A stretch of 64,000 nt of DNA from positions 55,857 through 119,856 of the forward strand of contig BLJB01000137.1 of assembly GCA_013423325.1 (NCBI GenBank), given 5' to 3'. Position numbers and translations under genes: made by a program. This DNA is from Usnea hakonensis. Lineage: Eukaryota; Ascomycota; Lecanoromycetes; Lecanorales; Parmeliaceae. The notes under the pieces are model-generated. The model was not told the origin of the DNA. It was given only the letters and a program-made list of their open reading frames with translations, and ran no database searches. Shown in pieces: positions 60,660 to 64,000 of this stretch. Numbering within the stretch: position 1 is the stretch's first letter; the number at the start of each line of letters is the position of its first letter.

Positions 60660-63600
60660 ATACCGCGGACTCGAAAGAGCGCCGAAGAACAGCGCGAATA
60701 TAACCGTCTAGCTACCGCGAAAAGTCGTGCGAGAGCAAAAACGCGACTCGAAGCCGAATCCTCAGCAGCGAGCGCTTCCATCACCTCTCAAGCACCGGTA
60801 ACTTAAGTAGACCCGCCCCTTCCTATAGCGGAGACCGAAGTATCAAGAGCCATCCCCACTATAGAAGGCCCTATCGATGCGCCCAGCCCTCGCAGTTTAC
60901 GTTCTCACAAGAGTAGTATAGCATCCGCGTAATCCAGATCGCCGACGGTATCGACGGCCACTCTCTCCCCTATTGCCGCTGTTGCTCGCGCCCTTCTATA
61001 TCGCAGTAAAGTTACGCAAGCCAGCCAATCTTCGATAACATTATCGCGAACAGTGCCGAGTCCTATCGAGAGCGTCGCTAATGCATTGGCGACCCTCAGC
61101 ATACCGCAGCCAGGTAAGATGCTCACCTAAATCACTCACTACAACCTGTTAACCCGTGCACAGGGGAACCAGCAGCAGTAATACCTCCCCCGTTATCTCT
61201 ATCCCCTCCACCACGCCCCATATCCTCTGATACCAGTCCGCTCCCTATAGCCGAGAATGAGTCGGTCGACATCGATATCCCTAGCGCTAAGCAAGCGAAT
61301 CCTCGCGCTCCTCCCCCCTTACCCCGCACGATGTCGTCCTTGGACAACATGGTGCATGATACCACCCTTGAATCCAGCGATCCTCTATCCCCCCCCCAAC
61401 TAGAGCCTAGGGTTGAGACCCTACCAGCAGAAAGCGCGAGGGATGGGGAAACCCCCGATAGCGATAGTTCCGGGACTAGCACGCCTATCTATAATATCTA
61501 CAATAGCGCCGCCAGGGTTATTAAAGCCAGCTAGGATAATCGCTATAGCTATAGTAATCATTAGTGGAGCCCCCCCTCCGTCCTTAAAACTACTAACCTC
61601 GACTAGGGGAGGATTCCTCTAGCGAGTCGCCCGAACACCCGCTCTCCCTTCGAGAGATGACCAAGTACTGGAATAAGTACCTTCCGATAGGATTCTCGCA
61701 GCGGAACGCGCCACTGCTCTTGCACCAGCCCAAGATACTTGATCGAGACGACGCCGCCAACGATTTCGAGGATATCAATTAGAAAGCCCTTCTGGCCGGC
61801 GGTGACAACCCGCCAACGCTACAATTTAACTAGTCCGAAGAGGACTTCCTCCGCCGGGCATAAGAAGATATTACTCTCGAACGCTTTTAGGATATCGATA
61901 GCTTCTTCTTCGGTATTTCGAGCCTAGGCTTCCATCGGCACGCCTTTCACCTCGCGCTACGACCACCGTTCCTACGACGCATCACGCAAAACCCTCGCAT
62001 CACCCTTTACGGGCTCCAGATCCACAAGACTATATAATTACGTTTGGGCTACGGGGCGGGAGACTACGGCTTCGGGGCCTCTACCTATATCTTCTTCCCC
62101 TATCTTCCCATAGGCGCCTCCGACACCTTTTATCTATCCGACTAGTACCAACGGTGTTAGGTAGACGATATCCTTCGCCCAGCCCTAATCGAGACCTGTG
62201 GGTATTATATTCGGCTGTATTGGCCGAGGAGTTTTCGCGACGCGGACTGCAAAGCGCGGGTCAATACCGAGAGCGGTAAATCTCGGACCGGGTATACGAT
62301 GGACGTCTAGTATACGATCCCTAAGAGTCATTTGGATCGCTTCTGGCGTACCGTGCTCCGGAGAAGCGAGCAGTTCGAATCATTCGCGCGGCCGGTCTTA
62401 ATCGTTCAGGCGCACAATCTGAAATTGACTACCTAACGGAAGAACCCGGCGTTAATAAAGGACGATTTCTTGAAGCTAATAGACGCCGCCTATTATACGT
62501 CCAACCCGAGTTCCTTCCGCGCTGACGATACGTAGCTCGATCTCGGGGTCGAAGATGTTCCCGAGGGGGACGGTATCACGCTGCTTAGGAAGACGGACTG
62601 CCTTAAGACTTAGGCCCAGGGCTTCTACCATTCCCCCGGCAAAGCGCGGGATTTCACCGTTTCCCGGTACCCCTTCCTGTTGACGCGTAACGCCGCGTCC
62701 GTCTCGGTAAAACTAGGTTCTCGAAACGTGCTATAACGCAAAGGTCTAATCGCCTATAATAAGGCTTACAACACTAACCAGGATCTCTTTTCGTCCCCGT
62801 TCAAAGGCTACTACGCCTTCGATAACGCCCCCCTCGAGGGCGTCGGGTTCTCGCAAGCCCATATCGATAAATATTTCGATATGAACCGCTACGGGCCCAG
62901 TGCGGCCGGTATATAAGAAGCCCACCTCAAGCGGGGAGATCTGATCGATCGGTTAGAGCAGACTAAGCAACGAGTCGCCGTCGCCCTAGAAGACTCCACC
63001 CGATCGTCATTTGGTATTCGATCGGAATGTCGGATCGCCTGGTCGTTGCTCATCTATTGCGATTTCGGCGACGTGGGTTTCTCTACCACTATCGCTCGCC
63101 GCACCGCCTCCTCCCCCCCGCCGACGAATGCAACCTCCAACGTTCCCAGTGACCCCTAACCCTCACACCCGGCGATGTCGTCCTTGGATAACATCGCGGA
63201 CGACCTTACCGACGAATCCTATCGTTCTTTCTGGGTGCTTTCGACGGTAGAGGTTAACCAATTCACTTCGGCGTGCCTTAATCGGTGGCTGTTATGCCTC
63301 GAAGCTTCGGCGACCCGATACGTCCCGGCCCATAACCGCGAGACCGCGCCCGAAAATCAATAGCGTCTACACGGGATCATCATCAGCGCCTGTCTTCGAA
63401 CCTTGGCTCTAAGCATAGGCGGTCTTGTACCGTAGCAGCGGCCGGAGTTATGGTAGGAAAAGATAGAAAGCCGGCTATACCGCAAGGCTCGGCTCCTCCG
63501 AGAGTAGAACGCTACCAATAGAGACCCCTCGACCGATAATGATAAGACTTCCGACGACGACCAAACCCCCAAGGATTGGCATAATCAGCTAGGTCTCGGC

Positions 63601-64000
63601 TTCAAACAGACCATGAAGCAGTACGGCATCGTCTGGTTACGAGCCGATCAACTTCTCTAGGAAGGGCTCCCTCTCTTCCAGCCGAAGCTGCTGGAGAAAC
63701 TGCCCCTCACTAAGAATCAGTTTTACGCCTCCTTCCACGTCGTTCCAGAGCTCGGGAAGCTATTGACCGAGCGAGAGCATCGTTGGGCTAAGTTTCGCCG
63801 CTAGTGCGTACCCGCCGCTACTACTTACCGCGAGTTTCAAGCGGACCCTACCTCCAGCAAGAAAAGGGAGGTGGCGCAACTAGAGTATGTCGCAATATTC
63901 TCGGTTGCGTCGGAAGCTATCCTTTAATTCTATTTCTACTACGTGATCGACACCCTTATCGCTCGAGCTCGAAAATGTCCCGACTTCCCGAAAAGCGCCC
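60660..64000 (+). pseudogene. Long unknown gene inactivated by RIP-type stops, runs off right edge
   Basis: The frame starts at ATACCGCGG, where ATA probably replaces ATG, and reads PRTRKSAEEQREYNRLATAK, a basic segment. A credible intron remains near 61112-61160 (GTAAGA to CACAG) and another ends at CTAG near 61600. Then follow long conserved-looking stretches (MTKYWNKYLPIGFSQRNAPL; LRLGYGAGDYGFGASTY; YTIPKSHLDRFWRTVL; AFDNAPLEGVGFSQAH) broken by about 20 stops, all TAG or TAA and none TGA. MSSLDN begins at both 61331 and 63175, so two coding units may be present. I do not recognise the family; a mobile-element gene is possible. Confidence 0.6.

Noticed and set aside
60660..64000. Alternative genetic code with TAG and TAA read as amino acids
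   Set aside because: Neighbouring intact genes end normally at TAG, TAA and TGA, and the pattern is explained by CpA-to-TpA mutation, also seen in the adjacent transposon.

Overview
The window is nuclear DNA of a filamentous ascomycete (Pezizomycotina). Reasons: many short spliceosomal introns (about 46-120 bp, GTAAGT-type donors, CTGAC/CTAAC branch sites, CAG/TAG acceptors), an iterative non-reducing polyketide synthase with a SAT domain, a Zn2Cys6 regulator, two very large STAND (NACHT) NLR-like proteins, and an AT-rich repeat block with CpA-to-TpA (RIP-type) decay. I cannot fix the class or species from sequence alone.

Layout. 1-8.5 kb is the edge of a probable secondary-metabolite cluster: the 5' end of a non-reducing PKS (minus, running off the left edge), a seven-exon cytochrome P450 (plus) and an NmrA-like reductase (minus). 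10.8-21.3 kb holds a charged unknown protein, a secreted Ser/Thr-rich protein, an unknown gene with an internal duplication and two in-frame TGAs, a Zn2Cys6 regulator divergent from it across 74 bp, and a secreted unknown protein. 24.1-30.4 kb is a 2,023-aa NACHT protein with a long helical tail. 30.4-33.9 kb is gene-poor, with G homopolymers and two short N gaps. 33.9-45 kb carries an FHA-protein kinase, an AT-hook protein, an F-box protein whose 3' part overlaps an antisense fragment of a CTD-kinase gamma subunit (Ctk3) gene, and an MFS transporter. 45.7-47.3 kb has a decayed DUF3669-type gene and a small composite gene.

47.5-55.7 kb is the most striking part: a 2,025-aa NLR (STAND N-terminal domain, NACHT, many ankyrin repeats), intact once eight exons are assembled, is the only gene between two 34-bp inverted repeats, each bordered by TA, like an 8.2-kb terminal-inverted-repeat unit. 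Immediately right of it lie a minisatellite, an AT-rich RIP-like block, and a RIP-inactivated piggyBac-type transposon inserted into a tandem repeat. From 60.66 kb to the right edge a GC-richer, once spliced gene of unknown function is interrupted only by TAG and TAA codons, as expected from RIP.

Working together: PKS, P450 and NmrA-like reductase plausibly act in one pathway. The two NLRs are candidate non-self-recognition receptors. All exon structures were read by eye from frames and splice consensus; none is supported by transcript data.
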